From an uncultured Collinsella sp. (lineage in GTDB: Bacteria > Actinomycetota > Coriobacteriia > Coriobacteriales > Coriobacteriaceae), in the NCBI GenBank assembly GCA_937943045.1, contig CALEBN010000011.1, positions 1-48,608 of the forward strand: 48,608 nt of DNA. Reading direction: 5' to 3'. The notes under the pieces were generated by a model. That model was not told where the DNA came from and did no database searches. It was given only the letters and a program-made list of their open reading frames with translations. Below, piece by piece: positions 16,620 to 24,716 of the stretch. Positions within the stretch are counted from its first letter, which is position 1. Each line of letters opens with the position of its first letter. Made by a program: the position numbers and the translations under genes.

Positions 16620-17452
16620 GAAAGATCGCATCGGTCCTGAGTGCAGCAGTGCTCACGCTCACGCTGTGCGCCTGTTCCTCGGGATCTTCTGCCTCTTCCA
16701 TTACCGTTGCCGGCTCTACGACGTGCCTTCCCATTGCCGAGATTGCCGCCGAGGGCTTTAAGGAAGAGGCCGGCACCGATGTGCTCGTCTCCGGCCTTGG
16801 CTCCTCTGCGGGTATCGAGGCCGTCAGCAACGGCACGGCCGACATCGCCAGCTCGTCTCGTGGCCTCAATGCCGACGAACAAGACCTTGGCCTGACCCCG
16901 ATCGTAATCGCGCACGACGGCATCGCAGTCATCGTGAACGACGACAACCCGGTCGACAATCTCTCGACCGAGCAGCTCCGCGATATTTACGCCGGCAAGA
17001 TCACCAACTGGAAGGAAGTCGGCGGAGAGGACCTGAAGATTCAGGTTATCAACCGCGACGAGGCGTCCGGTACGCGCGAGGCCTTCCGTACCATCGTGAT
17101 GGACGGCATGCCGTTCGATCGCCGCTCGGCCGTTCTTTCGGGTACGGGCCAAGTGCGCGACGTCGTGTCCCGCTCGCATGGCGCCATTGGCTACATCTCG
17201 CTGGGTTTTGTCGAGAGCCTCAACGCCACGACCTCGGTTAAGGCCGTTTCGGTCAACCATGTCGAGGCATCCGAGAAGACGGTCGCAAGTGGCGGCTATC
17301 CCATCTCGCGCGACCTTTACTTCTTTGTGAAGGGTACGCCTTCGCATCAGGCGCAGGACTACATTGACTATGTGACGTCCGAGAAGATGGACAAGCAGAT
17401 TCGCGAGGCGGGCTTTATTCCCGTCACCAACGACGGAAAGGGGAGTGAGTAG
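16616..17452 (+). CDS. pstS: Phosphate-binding lipoprotein PstS
   Basis: 278-residue periplasmic-type phosphate-binding component of the Pst ABC importer. A lipoprotein signal (residues 1-20) ends in LCAC, with C20 the likely lipidated residue. Mature protein begins with a Ser-rich linker, then ITVAGSTTCLPIAE; GSSAGIEAVSNGTADIASSSR and NRDEASGTREAF are the phosphate-binding loops. The start overlaps the pgeF stop as ATGA, indicating coupled translation; no independent SD is obvious. Confidence 0.94.
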   Translation: MRKIASVLSAAVLTLTLCACSSGSSASSITVAGSTTCLPIAEIAAEGFKEEAGTDVLVSGLGSSAGIEAVSNGTADIASSSRGLNADEQDLGLTPIVIAHDGIAVIVNDDNPVDNLSTEQLRDIYAGKITNWKEVGGEDLKIQVINRDEASGTREAFRTIVMDGMPFDRRSAVLSGTGQVRDVVSRSHGAIGYISLGFVESLNATTSVKAVSVNHVEASEKTVASGGYPISRDLYFFVKGTPSHQAQDYIDYVTSEKMDKQIREAGFIPVTNDGKGSE

Positions 17453-17453
17453 C

Positions 17454-18377
17454 GTGGAAGCACAGGAAACCCCCCAGATTGAGCAGGAGGCTCAGACGCC
17501 CAAAAAGCGTGAGTTGGCGTTGGTGTCGCGTAGCACCTATCTCAAGGAGAAGGCGCTGCAGTGGATCTTCTTTGCCTGCGCGTTCTTGGCGGTCGTCACC
17601 GTTATCCTGATCTTTGTCTTTACCACGTACTCGGCGCTGCCCGTCTTTACCGACATCGGCCTGGCGGACTTCTTTAGCTTTACGTGGGCGCCATCCGAGG
17701 GCCACTACGGCATCATGTCGCTGCTGGCGGGCTCTGGTCTGGTGACGGTCGGTGCGCTCGCCATGGGCGTGCCCCTGGGTGTGGGCACGGCTGTATATCT
17801 GGTCGAGATCGCCAGCAAGCGCGTGCGCAGGCTCATCAGCCCCGCCGTCGACCTGCTGGCGGGCATCCCCTCCATCATCTACGGCTTCTTTGGCATGGTC
17901 ATCATCCGCCCGTTTATCGCGCAGCTGACCGGCGGTCTTGGCTTTGGCGCGCTGACGGCGTGGTTTGTGCTTGCCATCATGATCGTTCCCACCATTACCA
18001 CGCTCACGATCGATGCCCTCAATTCCATCCCCATGGGCATTCGCGAGGCGTCCTATGCCATGGGTGCCACCAAGTGGCAGACCATCTACAAGGTCGTGCT
18101 GCCTGCAGCCAAGCTGGGCATTGTCGATGCAATTGTCTTGGGTATGGGGCGTGCCATCGGTGAGACCATGGCCGTGCTGATGGTCGTGGGCAACGGCCCG
18201 GTCATTCCAGATAGCATCTCGAGTCCCATCTCGACGCTCACGAGCGAGATCGCACTCGACATGAGCTATTCCTCGGGCCTGCATCGCTCGGCTCTGTTTG
18301 GCATGGGCGTGGTCCTGTTTATCATCTCAGCTGCACTGGTGGGTATCGTTCGCCTGATTTCAAAGAAGAGGGGGTAG
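17454..18377 (+). CDS. pstC: Phosphate ABC transporter permease PstC
   Basis: 307-residue inner-membrane permease with about six membrane segments. The GIPSIIYGFFGM stretch and the EAA-type cytoplasmic loop MGIREASYAMGATKWQTIYKVVLP are typical of PstC. GTG 17454 is chosen because GGGGAG (17440-17445) is 8 nt upstream; an upstream in-frame GTG at 17445 overlaps that SD. It begins 1 nt after the pstS stop and ends 3 nt before pstA. Confidence 0.93.
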   Translation: MEAQETPQIEQEAQTPKKRELALVSRSTYLKEKALQWIFFACAFLAVVTVILIFVFTTYSALPVFTDIGLADFFSFTWAPSEGHYGIMSLLAGSGLVTVGALAMGVPLGVGTAVYLVEIASKRVRRLISPAVDLLAGIPSIIYGFFGMVIIRPFIAQLTGGLGFGALTAWFVLAIMIVPTITTLTIDALNSIPMGIREASYAMGATKWQTIYKVVLPAAKLGIVDAIVLGMGRAIGETMAVLMVVGNGPVIPDSISSPISTLTSEIALDMSYSSGLHRSALFGMGVVLFIISAALVGIVRLISKKRG

Positions 18378-18380
18378 GCT

Positions 18381-19286
18381 ATGTCCGATTCCGTTGACAC
18401 GACGGTCGATGCGACCTCGTCGCGCGAGCTCATCAAGCGTGCCCTTTCCCATGGCAAGAAGGGCCGCATCAACAAGGACCTGTCCAACAAGATTATGCTC
18501 GGCGTGTTTCGCGCCGCGGCCTATATCACCACCCTGGTGTTGCTCGCCATCATCGCCTACGTGGTCATTAACGGTCTTCCGCATATCTCGCTCGACTTTA
18601 TCTTCGGCTGGCCGCAGGGCGTAAACGCCGAGGGCGGCATTTGGCCCACGATCGTCTCGACTATCTACGTGACGGCACTCGCCATGCTCATCTGCACGCC
18701 GGTTGCCGTCTTGGCTGCGGTCTATCTGGCTGAATACGCCAAGCAGGGCAAGATTGTCGACATCATCCGCTATGCTGCCGATGCTCTGGCCTCGGTGCCT
18801 TCCATCGTTATGGGCCTCTTTGGTTACGCCTTGTTTGTTGAGGCCATGGGCCTGGGTCTTTCGATGGTTTCGGCCGCCCTGGCGCTGGCGCTTCTGATGC
18901 TGCCCATCGTCATGCGCACCACCGAGGAGGCAATCCGCGCCGTTCCGCGCTATATCCGTTGGGGCGCATATGGCCTGGGCGCCACCAAGTGGCAGGTCGT
19001 CTCCAAGATCGTGCTTCCTTCTGCTTTTGGCCGCATTGCCACCGGCATCGTCCTTGCCATCGGCCGCGCCATCGGCGAGACCGCGGTGGTGCTCTACACC
19101 ATGGGTCAGGCCATCAACCTGCCCATATCGCCGTTCGATTCCGGTCGCCCCATGACCGTTCACCTCTATTTGCTTGCCAACGACGGCATCAACATGAACG
19201 CAGCCTACGGCACCGCGCTTTTGCTGATGGCGATTATTCTGGCCTTCAACCTGTTTGCGCGTTATCTGTCGCGCAAGCGCCGCTAG
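18381..19286 (+). CDS. pstA: Phosphate ABC transporter permease PstA
   Basis: 301-residue partner permease of PstC. It has six predicted membrane segments, ASVPSIVMGLFGYALF, and the EAA loop IRWGAYGLGATKWQVVSKIVLP that contacts PstB. The N-terminus carries a 40-residue charged cytoplasmic extension before the first helix. An SD-like purine run spans the pstC stop. pstB follows after 12 nt. Confidence 0.94.
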   Translation: MSDSVDTTVDATSSRELIKRALSHGKKGRINKDLSNKIMLGVFRAAAYITTLVLLAIIAYVVINGLPHISLDFIFGWPQGVNAEGGIWPTIVSTIYVTALAMLICTPVAVLAAVYLAEYAKQGKIVDIIRYAADALASVPSIVMGLFGYALFVEAMGLGLSMVSAALALALLMLPIVMRTTEEAIRAVPRYIRWGAYGLGATKWQVVSKIVLPSAFGRIATGIVLAIGRAIGETAVVLYTMGQAINLPISPFDSGRPMTVHLYLLANDGINMNAAYGTALLLMAIILAFNLFARYLSRKRR

Positions 19287-19298
19287 TTAAGGAGTCCC

Positions 19299-20102
19299 AT
19301 GTCCGTCTATCAGTCCGCTCCCACGCCGGAGCAAGCGGCCATCACGGCCAAGGATTTCAACTTTTGGTACGGTGACTTTCATGCGCTGACGGGGCTCGAC
19401 CTCAACATCGCCAAAAACGCCATCACCTCGTTTATCGGTCCTTCGGGCTGTGGTAAATCGACGTTTTTGCGCTGCATCAACCGTATGAACGACCTTATCG
19501 AGGGTACTCGCGTCGAGGGCACCATGACACTCGACGGCAACGATATCTATGCCGAGGGCGTCGACCCGGTCGACCTTCGTCGCCGCGTGGGCATGATTTT
19601 TCAGCAGCCCAACCCGTTTCCCAAATCCATCTACGAGAATGTCGCTTTTGGCCCTCGTCTGCAGGGCGTGACTAGCAAAAGCGACCTCGACGACATCGTG
19701 GAAGAATCGCTCAAGCGCGCCAACCTCTGGAAAGAGGTATCCAATCAGCTCAACAAGGATGGTTTGGCGCTCTCGGGCGGTCAACAGCAGCGTCTGTGCA
19801 TCGCGCGTGTGCTTGCGGTGCAGCCCGATGTCCTTCTGATGGACGAGCCCTGCTCCGCCATCGACCCCACGTCCGTATCTAAGGTCGAGGATCTGATGGC
19901 CGAGCTGGCGCCCGAGATGACGATCATCATCGTCACGCATTCTATGCAGCAGGCCGCTCGCATTAGCGACTACACCGCATTTTTCTTGCAGGAAGTTGCC
20001 GGTGAGCCCGCCACGCTCATCGAGTATGGTCAAACCGACGCGATCTTCACCAGCCCGGTGGATTCGCGGACGGAAGACTATATCACCGGCCGCTTTGGCT
20101 GA
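19299..20102 (+). CDS. pstB: Phosphate ABC transporter ATPase PstB
   Basis: 267-residue ATP-binding subunit. Walker A GPSGCGKST (about 47-55), Q-loop FQQPNPFPKSIYENV, signature LSGGQQQRLCIAR and Walker B VLLMDEPCSAIDP with the following H in IIVTHSM are all intact. ATG follows TTAAGGAG. Drives phosphate import through PstCA. Confidence 0.97.
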   Translation: MSVYQSAPTPEQAAITAKDFNFWYGDFHALTGLDLNIAKNAITSFIGPSGCGKSTFLRCINRMNDLIEGTRVEGTMTLDGNDIYAEGVDPVDLRRRVGMIFQQPNPFPKSIYENVAFGPRLQGVTSKSDLDDIVEESLKRANLWKEVSNQLNKDGLALSGGQQQRLCIARVLAVQPDVLLMDEPCSAIDPTSVSKVEDLMAELAPEMTIIIVTHSMQQAARISDYTAFFLQEVAGEPATLIEYGQTDAIFTSPVDSRTEDYITGRFG

Positions 20103-20174
20103 TCGGTGCGACTAGTCCCAAGCCGATCGGACCTGGTCCGGTGCGTATTCACTGTGCGGGCGGCATGACCGCAC
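20101..20174 (+). other. Structured intercistronic region between pstB and phoU
   Basis: Three short inverted repeats lie in 74 nt: GATCGG (20101-20106) with CCGATC (20123-20128); CGGACC-T-GGTCCG (20128-20140); GTGCGG (20154-20159) with CCGCAC (20169-20174). No T-run follows, so these are not a standard terminator. They could affect mRNA processing or dose of phoU. Confidence 0.4.
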
Positions 20175-20194
20175 CCAACTGATTGGAGTGAACC

Positions 20195-21052
20195 ATGCGC
20201 AAACTGTTTTCCCGTCAGCTCATCGAGGCCCGTCACGAGATGTTGAGCATCTACGAGGCCGTCGATCTTGCCCTTCACGACGCCGTGAAGGCCTATGTGA
20301 CCGACGACCGCAAGCTCGCCACTAAGACCAAGAAGCGCACGCTTTCGATTGATGCTCGCTGCGCCAACTTGGAGGCCGTGTGCTACAACCTGATCGCTAC
20401 GCAGTCGCCGGTCGCCTCCGACTTCCGTTTGCTGCAGACGATTATCTACGTCGACTTTAACCTGCAGCGCATGACCGATAAGGTTCGCCAGATCTGCCGC
20501 GCCACGCGTCACATGGTCAAGGCCGACATCTCGCTGCCTCAGGAGCTCGTCGGCACGGTTGAGGCCGAGGCCGAGGCCGTGTACCAGGTGCTGGGCTCGT
20601 CGCTGTCCGCGCTCGTCACCAACGACATGTCCATCATCTGCAACCTGGCCGTTGAGGATGAGCCGGTACATGCGGCGTACGAGAAGTTCTTCCGTACCTT
20701 TAACCGCATGGACACCGGCGATTTTATGGACGACGACAGCAACTATGACGACCTGCGCCGTGCCATCATGGTTTCGCGCTACCTCGATCGCATTGCCTCG
20801 ATTTCCATCGATGCCGCCTGCCGTCTGACCTTCCTTTTGACCGGACAGCGTATGACTGCCGGCGATATCGCCTGTACGGATGAGGACGAGCTCGAGAGCA
20901 TGCGCGTGCCTTCGGGCGAGGGCGTCATTATGAGGCCCGCCGTGGATGCACGCTTTGTTGCCAAGGTGCCCGCTAACGAGGTGAGCGAGGGACTTCGCTA
21001 CCTGTTGGATCATCTTGAGGACGAGGATGATGCCGAGGACGACGAGGAGTAG
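20195..21052 (+). CDS. phoU: Phosphate signalling protein PhoU
   Basis: 285-residue all-helical PhoU protein, which links the Pst transporter to the PhoR/PhoB-type sensor pair. Two tandem PhoU repeats are seen, with the metal-cluster-type segments VASDFRLLQTIIYVDFNLQRM and the second-repeat DLRRAIMVSRYLDRIASISI. It is longer than the usual 220-235 residues because of a C-terminal segment ending in a strongly acidic tail (last 15 residues). The SD TTGGAGTGA precedes the ATG. No sensor kinase or response regulator lies in this window. Confidence 0.9.
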   Translation: MRKLFSRQLIEARHEMLSIYEAVDLALHDAVKAYVTDDRKLATKTKKRTLSIDARCANLEAVCYNLIATQSPVASDFRLLQTIIYVDFNLQRMTDKVRQICRATRHMVKADISLPQELVGTVEAEAEAVYQVLGSSLSALVTNDMSIICNLAVEDEPVHAAYEKFFRTFNRMDTGDFMDDDSNYDDLRRAIMVSRYLDRIASISIDAACRLTFLLTGQRMTAGDIACTDEDELESMRVPSGEGVIMRPAVDARFVAKVPANEVSEGLRYLLDHLEDEDDAEDDEE

Positions 21053-21089
21053 GGTACCCCGTTCGTTGAGAGATTGTAAATACCTAAGG

Positions 21090-21125
21090 GAGCGCGGCCT
21101 TGCGGATGCGGGGCTGCGCTCTTGC
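21090..21125 (+). terminator. Hairpin after phoU
   Basis: GAGCGCGGCC (21090-21099) pairs with GGCTGCGCTC (21112-21121) over 10 bp with one G-U pair. The T-tail is poor (CTTGCG), so it may be a weak terminator. Confidence 0.45.
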
Positions 21126-21171
21126 GTTAGCATGGGACTACTTGTTGTGCTGTTAGCGGAGGCGATTGGCA

Positions 21172-21909
21172 ATGGATAACTATTTGAATGTAATGCGCGC
21201 TCGCCGCGAGCAGATACTCGAGCGTTTCTATGCCGCGCTCGATCGCGCCGGGAGGCCCCGTGATGCCGCGCGTTTGATTGCCGTGTCCAAGACCGTCGGC
21301 GTCGATGAGACCATCGCGGCCATCCAGGTGGGATATCGCCATTTTGCCGAGAACCGCCCGCAAGAGCTCGTCCGCAAACTTGCAGGTCTGGCGGATCATC
21401 CGGAGCTGCCCGAGGTGCGCTTCGACATGATTGGCAACCTTCAGACCAACAAGATCAACGCGGTGTTGGGCTCGGCCGAGCTGATTCATTCGGTGGGGTC
21501 GCTTCATTTGGCGCAGGCGATCTCGAGCCGTGCCATTCGCAAGATCGAAGCTGGCGAGCTCGCCGCCCCCCAGCAGGTGCTGATCGAGGTTAACGTAAGC
21601 GGCGAGGAGTCCAAGGGCGGTTTTTCGCCCGATGAGATTCGTGGCGCTGCCGGCGAGCTTGCGGAACTTGAGGGAATTTGTGTGCAGGGCCTTATGACTA
21701 TGGCCCCTCGGGGGAACAAGGATGTGGCGCGTCGCACCTTTGCCGGGCTGCGAGAGCTGAGGGATGAGTTGGAGGCGTCGCATCCCGATCTGAGGCTGCC
21801 CGAGCTTTCTTGCGGCATGAGCGAGGACTTTGAGCCTGCCCTTGAGGAGGGCTCTACGCTCGTTCGCCTGGGCAGGGTAGTATTTAGCCCGGAGTTTGCA
21901 GTAAAATAG
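21172..21909 (+). CDS. yggS: YggS/PLPBP family PLP-binding protein
   Basis: 245-residue single-domain PLP protein (YggS/YlmE, fold III alanine-racemase-like barrel) involved in PLP homeostasis. The PLP lysine is in LIAVSKTVG; HFAENRPQELVRKL, FDMIGNLQTNKIN and LSCGMSEDFEPAL are the typical phosphate and ring contacts. The family usually has HFGENYVQE and WHFIGHLQSNK; here the Trp-His before the Gly pair is replaced by Asp-Met. CGGAGG is 9 nt before ATG 21172; a TTG two codons earlier is less likely. First gene of the resumed ylm cluster after the pst insertion. Confidence 0.9.
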   Translation: MDNYLNVMRARREQILERFYAALDRAGRPRDAARLIAVSKTVGVDETIAAIQVGYRHFAENRPQELVRKLAGLADHPELPEVRFDMIGNLQTNKINAVLGSAELIHSVGSLHLAQAISSRAIRKIEAGELAAPQQVLIEVNVSGEESKGGFSPDEIRGAAGELAELEGICVQGLMTMAPRGNKDVARRTFAGLRELRDELEASHPDLRLPELSCGMSEDFEPALEEGSTLVRLGRVVFSPEFAVK

Positions 21910-21969
21910 GGCTCTGAAGTGCGCACTGGTTTACAGAGCGCCTGCACTAAACCGTGAGAGGACACAACC

Positions 21970-22695
21970 ATGGGCTTCCTTGACGAGATTAAAAATAAGA
22001 TGCACCTGGGCGGCCAGCAGGGTTACGACCAGAGCTATGACCAGGATGACGACTACGGCTACGATGACGGCTACGATGATGGCTATCAGAACAACGGCTA
22101 CAGCGGTACCTCGGGCGAGGGCTTCTATACCCAGGACGAGCCGAGTAACGGCCTGCTGGGCCAAACGCGCCGCGGTGAGGCCGAGTCGGTCGCCGTGTAT
22201 ACGCGCTCCGGCCAGCTGGTCGGCGATGACTCGCGTCATGCAACGACGTACAATCCGCCGTCGCGTTCTCAGGATAGTGCCGCAGGCGGCTATCGCCCCG
22301 GCGCTTACGACACGCCGTCGAGTTATGCCGAGAGCGCCCGCGCTCGTGCCGCGGCACCTGCGCCCGCTTCTGCGCCGAGCGACGCCTCGGCCTATGCAAA
22401 CAACATCATTAACGCCACGCCGCAGCTGCCTGCCTATGTCCTGCGCCCTGAGAGCTATGACGATGTCGAGACCGTTGTCCGCCGCGTGCGCACCAAGCAG
22501 CCCGTTGCGCTGATTTTTGTTGGCGTTCGCACCGAGGTCGCCAAGCGTGTCCTGGACTTTAGCTATGGCTTTGCCTGCGGCCTGGGCGCTACGGTCAAAG
22601 AGGTGGGCGATCGCGTGTTTATGGTGCTGCCCGCCGGCTGCGAGGTCAAGGATTCGGACCTCAAGAAGCTGCGCGCCGACGGCTACCTTAAGTAA
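21970..22695 (+). CDS. sepF: Cell division protein SepF
   Basis: 241-residue FtsZ anchor. MGFLDEIKNKMHLG at the N-terminus is the amphipathic membrane-binding helix. Residues 20-150 are a low-complexity linker, first Tyr/Asp/Gly-rich, then Ala/Ser/Pro-rich. The C-terminal SepF fold (about 155-241) has VLRPESYDDVETVVRR, RVLDFSYGFACGLG and VFMVLPAG. Here it probably substitutes for the missing FtsA. AGAGGAC precedes the ATG. The stop TAA is in frame with the following yggT reading frame. Confidence 0.94.
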   Translation: MGFLDEIKNKMHLGGQQGYDQSYDQDDDYGYDDGYDDGYQNNGYSGTSGEGFYTQDEPSNGLLGQTRRGEAESVAVYTRSGQLVGDDSRHATTYNPPSRSQDSAAGGYRPGAYDTPSSYAESARARAAAPAPASAPSDASAYANNIINATPQLPAYVLRPESYDDVETVVRRVRTKQPVALIFVGVRTEVAKRVLDFSYGFACGLGATVKEVGDRVFMVLPAGCEVKDSDLKKLRADGYLK

Positions 22696-22716
22696 ACCCA
22701 AGACGAGGAGATTCTC

Positions 22717-22998
22717 ATCAACATCTACACCATTGTCCAGCTGGTCAACACGCTGTTCAACTTCTACTCCACACTTATTGTGGTCTATTGCTTTATGACG
22801 TGGATTCCCATGAAGCAGGGCGGCCTGCTGCAGGATATCGCCGCGGTGCTCGATAGCGTCTGCGGTCCGTGGCTCAACCTGTTTCGTCGGTTTATTCCGC
22901 CGATGGGCGGCGTTGATTTTTCGCCGGTCGTTGCGATTATTGCGTTGCAGTTGGTGCAGAGGCTGATTCTGCAGCTTCTTATAGGTATACTCGTATAG
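22717..22998 (+). CDS. YggT family membrane protein with likely ATC start
   Basis: 93-residue YggT/YlmG-type protein with two hydrophobic hairpin segments and the family loop FRRFIPPMGGVDFSP. YggT proteins sit beside sepF and divIVA and are linked to division or membrane organisation. The frame is open from the sepF TAA, but there is no ATG, GTG or TTG until GTG 22780, which would cut away the first membrane segment. AGGAG (22706-22710) lies 6 nt before ATC 22717, giving an N-terminus (f)MNIYTIVQLVNTLFN that fits the family. A non-canonical start, stop read-through from sepF, or a sequencing error are the options. Confidence 0.75.
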   Translation: MNIYTIVQLVNTLFNFYSTLIVVYCFMTWIPMKQGGLLQDIAAVLDSVCGPWLNLFRRFIPPMGGVDFSPVVAIIALQLVQRLILQLLIGILV

Positions 22999-23060
22999 TA
23001 CTGGCTCAGTAACTTACGTCGGGCGCCCGGCGCCAAGGCGATGATAAAGGAGAACTTGTT

Positions 23061-23738
23061 ATGGCTATTACCCCTGCTGACATCCAGGCTCAGACTTTCT
23101 CTGAGGCCAAGCGCGGCTATGATCCCGCCGAGGTCGACGTCTTTTTGGAGACGCTGTCCTCCGAGGTTGACGCTATGCTTGCCAAGATTGTCGATCTTAA
23201 GGGTCGTCTGACTGCCACCGAGCAGCAGCTTGCCGACACGCAGGCCCAGCTTGCCCAGGCTCAGGACGCTGCCGCTCAGGCCGTTCCCGCCGCTCCTGTG
23301 GCCGCTCCCGCACCCGACTTCTCCGCTCAGGAGCGCCAGATCTCCGCTGCGCTGATCGCTGCCCAGCAGACCGCCGAGGGCATCGTCAACGACGCCAACG
23401 AGAACGCTGAGCGTATCCGCAACGAAGCCGACGCCAAGGCCCGCGAGGTCATCCGTCAGGCCCTGACCGAGAAGCAGGCCGAGCTCGAGGAGATCGACCG
23501 TCTGAAGGCTTCCCGTGAGGAGTTCAAGGCCGAGTACCTCAAGCTCATCCAGCACTTCATGGACGATGCCCAGAATTCCTTCCCCGCTGATCTTATGGCC
23601 TCCACGCCGGTTGGTTCTGCCGCTTCTCCTGCGGTGACCGTTCCCGCCGCCGAGCCGCTGCCTGTCGCTGATCCGGTTGTCCCCGTGGCTGACCCCTTCG
23701 CCCCGATCGACAACTTTGCTGCCGACGACCTGGACTAG
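23061..23738 (+). CDS. divIVA: DivIVA family cell-pole/septum protein
   Basis: 225-residue coiled-coil protein. The N-terminal DivIVA lipid-binding domain has FSEAKRGYDPAEVDVFLETL (about 13-32), followed by a first coiled coil, an Ala/Pro linker (about 75-90), a second coiled coil (about 95-170) and an Ala/Pro/Val-rich tail ending in acidic residues. It recruits division or growth machinery to curved membrane. AAGGAG precedes the ATG; a strong terminator follows. Confidence 0.92.
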   Translation: MAITPADIQAQTFSEAKRGYDPAEVDVFLETLSSEVDAMLAKIVDLKGRLTATEQQLADTQAQLAQAQDAAAQAVPAAPVAAPAPDFSAQERQISAALIAAQQTAEGIVNDANENAERIRNEADAKAREVIRQALTEKQAELEEIDRLKASREEFKAEYLKLIQHFMDDAQNSFPADLMASTPVGSAASPAVTVPAAEPLPVADPVVPVADPFAPIDNFAADDLD

Positions 23739-23767
23739 CTCCAGAGCTACAATCTAGTGCCCTTAAG

Positions 23768-23796
23768 AGGAGCTCGCACCTGCGGGCTCCTTTTTT
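23768..23796 (+). terminator. Terminator after divIVA
   Basis: AGGAGCTCGC (23768-23777) pairs with GCGGGCTCCT (23782-23791) with one U-G pair, a 4-nt loop and TTTTTT. Confidence 0.9.
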
Positions 23797-23816
23797 GTGG
23801 CTGCATACGGGTTGGG

Positions 23817-23860
23817 AAACAAAACGCCGAGCTCTGCGTGTGATAGGGCAGAACTCGGCG
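23817..23860 (-). terminator. Terminator after the minus-strand nitroreductase
   Basis: On the minus strand a 13-bp stem (23848-23860 with 23825-23837, one U-G pair) is followed by TTTTGTTT. It faces the divIVA terminator in the convergent gap. Confidence 0.85.
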
Positions 23861-23904
23861 AAGGGTGCGCGGTAAAAGGTAGATTTTAGGGCATGTGCCA
23901 AAAA

Positions 23905-24435
23905 CTACTTGAGGAGGAAGTCAGAGAGGGGAATGGTACGGGCCTCGCGGTGCTCTGGGTCGGCGATGTGGTCGGCAGGATAGCCGCAGACGAGCATGTG
24001 ATAGGGATAAACGCCCTCGGGCAGGTTGAATTGCTCACGGGCTAGCTCGGGCTTAAAATGGCATACCCAGCACGTTCCCAAGCCCTGCTCCTCGGCCTCC
24101 ATCATCATCTGATCGCAAACAATCGAGGTGTCGATAGCGCTGGAGTTCATCTGGTCATAGGGGCGAACCCAAGCGTCGTCGGTAACGCTGCAAATGAGGA
24201 AGATGAGCGGAGCGCCAAAGATGGACCCATCACGAGCAAACCGAGGCTGACAAGCAGCCGCCTTCTCCAAAAGCTCGGGCGTATCCAACACCATCACACG
24301 GGTTGGATGATTATTACAAGCAGAAGGAGCAATACGCCCAGCCTCAACAATGGCATCCACCACAGCCTGCTCAACAGCCCGAGCCTCAAATTCACGACAA
24401 GAATACCGAGACCGAGCAAGATCCAAATACTCCAT
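23905..24435 (-). CDS. Nitroreductase family protein
   Basis: 176-residue FMN-dependent nitroreductase-fold protein; substrate unknown. The N-terminal RYSCREFEARAVEQ and RIAPSACNNHPTRVMVL are the FMN-contact segments of the family (usually R-S-x-R and A-P-S-x-x-N-x-Q-P). EEQGLGTCWV and the end of the chain complete the fold. It is short, as in the small ferredoxin-less subfamily. ATG 24435 has GGAGGG 7 nt upstream; an in-frame TTG at 24450 overlaps that SD. Codon use in the first 75 codons is T/G-ending, unlike the C-ending remainder, so the 5' part may have a different history. Confidence 0.85.
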   Translation of the reverse strand: MEYLDLARSRYSCREFEARAVEQAVVDAIVEAGRIAPSACNNHPTRVMVLDTPELLEKAAACQPRFARDGSIFGAPLIFLICSVTDDAWVRPYDQMNSSAIDTSIVCDQMMMEAEEQGLGTCWVCHFKPELAREQFNLPEGVYPYHMLVCGYPADHIADPEHREARTIPLSDFLLK

Positions 24436-24612
24436 AACCAAACCCTCCAAAGTCAGCGAATCAATCCAAGGTAAATCAAAAGGTACCCAAGGCTACGCTC
24501 AGCCAAACGCTCAATGCAGCCCCAAAGTATCCAATCGGGCATAAAAGGCCGCATCATCCAGGTTCCCATCGCATTCTAACCATCAGCCAAAGTTCCCAAT
24601 GGTGGTATGTAA

Positions 24613-24696
24613 GGCGAAGGGCCGGCACCTGTTTACTTTCGAACGACTCTGCCACGCAGCCGGAGTGAGAAAGCAAACAGGTGCCGGCCCTTCGCC
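24613..24696. repeat. Long inverted repeat (28-bp arms)
   Basis: 24613-24640 and 24669-24696 are reverse complements over 28 bp with a single mismatch. The 28-nt loop contains a further ACTC/GAGT and CTGC/GCAG pairing. No T-run follows on either strand, so it is not an ordinary terminator. It lies in the 281-nt gap between the nitroreductase start and the DUF47 stop; the rest of the gap (24436-24612) holds no gene I can support. Confidence 0.85.
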
Positions 24697-24716
24697 GCCG
24701 GGACACATACCCCCAA

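Noticed and set aside
24441..24566. A 38-codon minus-strand ORF upstream of the nitroreductase (starts MGTWMMRPF)
   Set aside because: No SD and no family recognised; it lies in the skewed C/A-rich region and may be a remnant, but I cannot support it as a gene.
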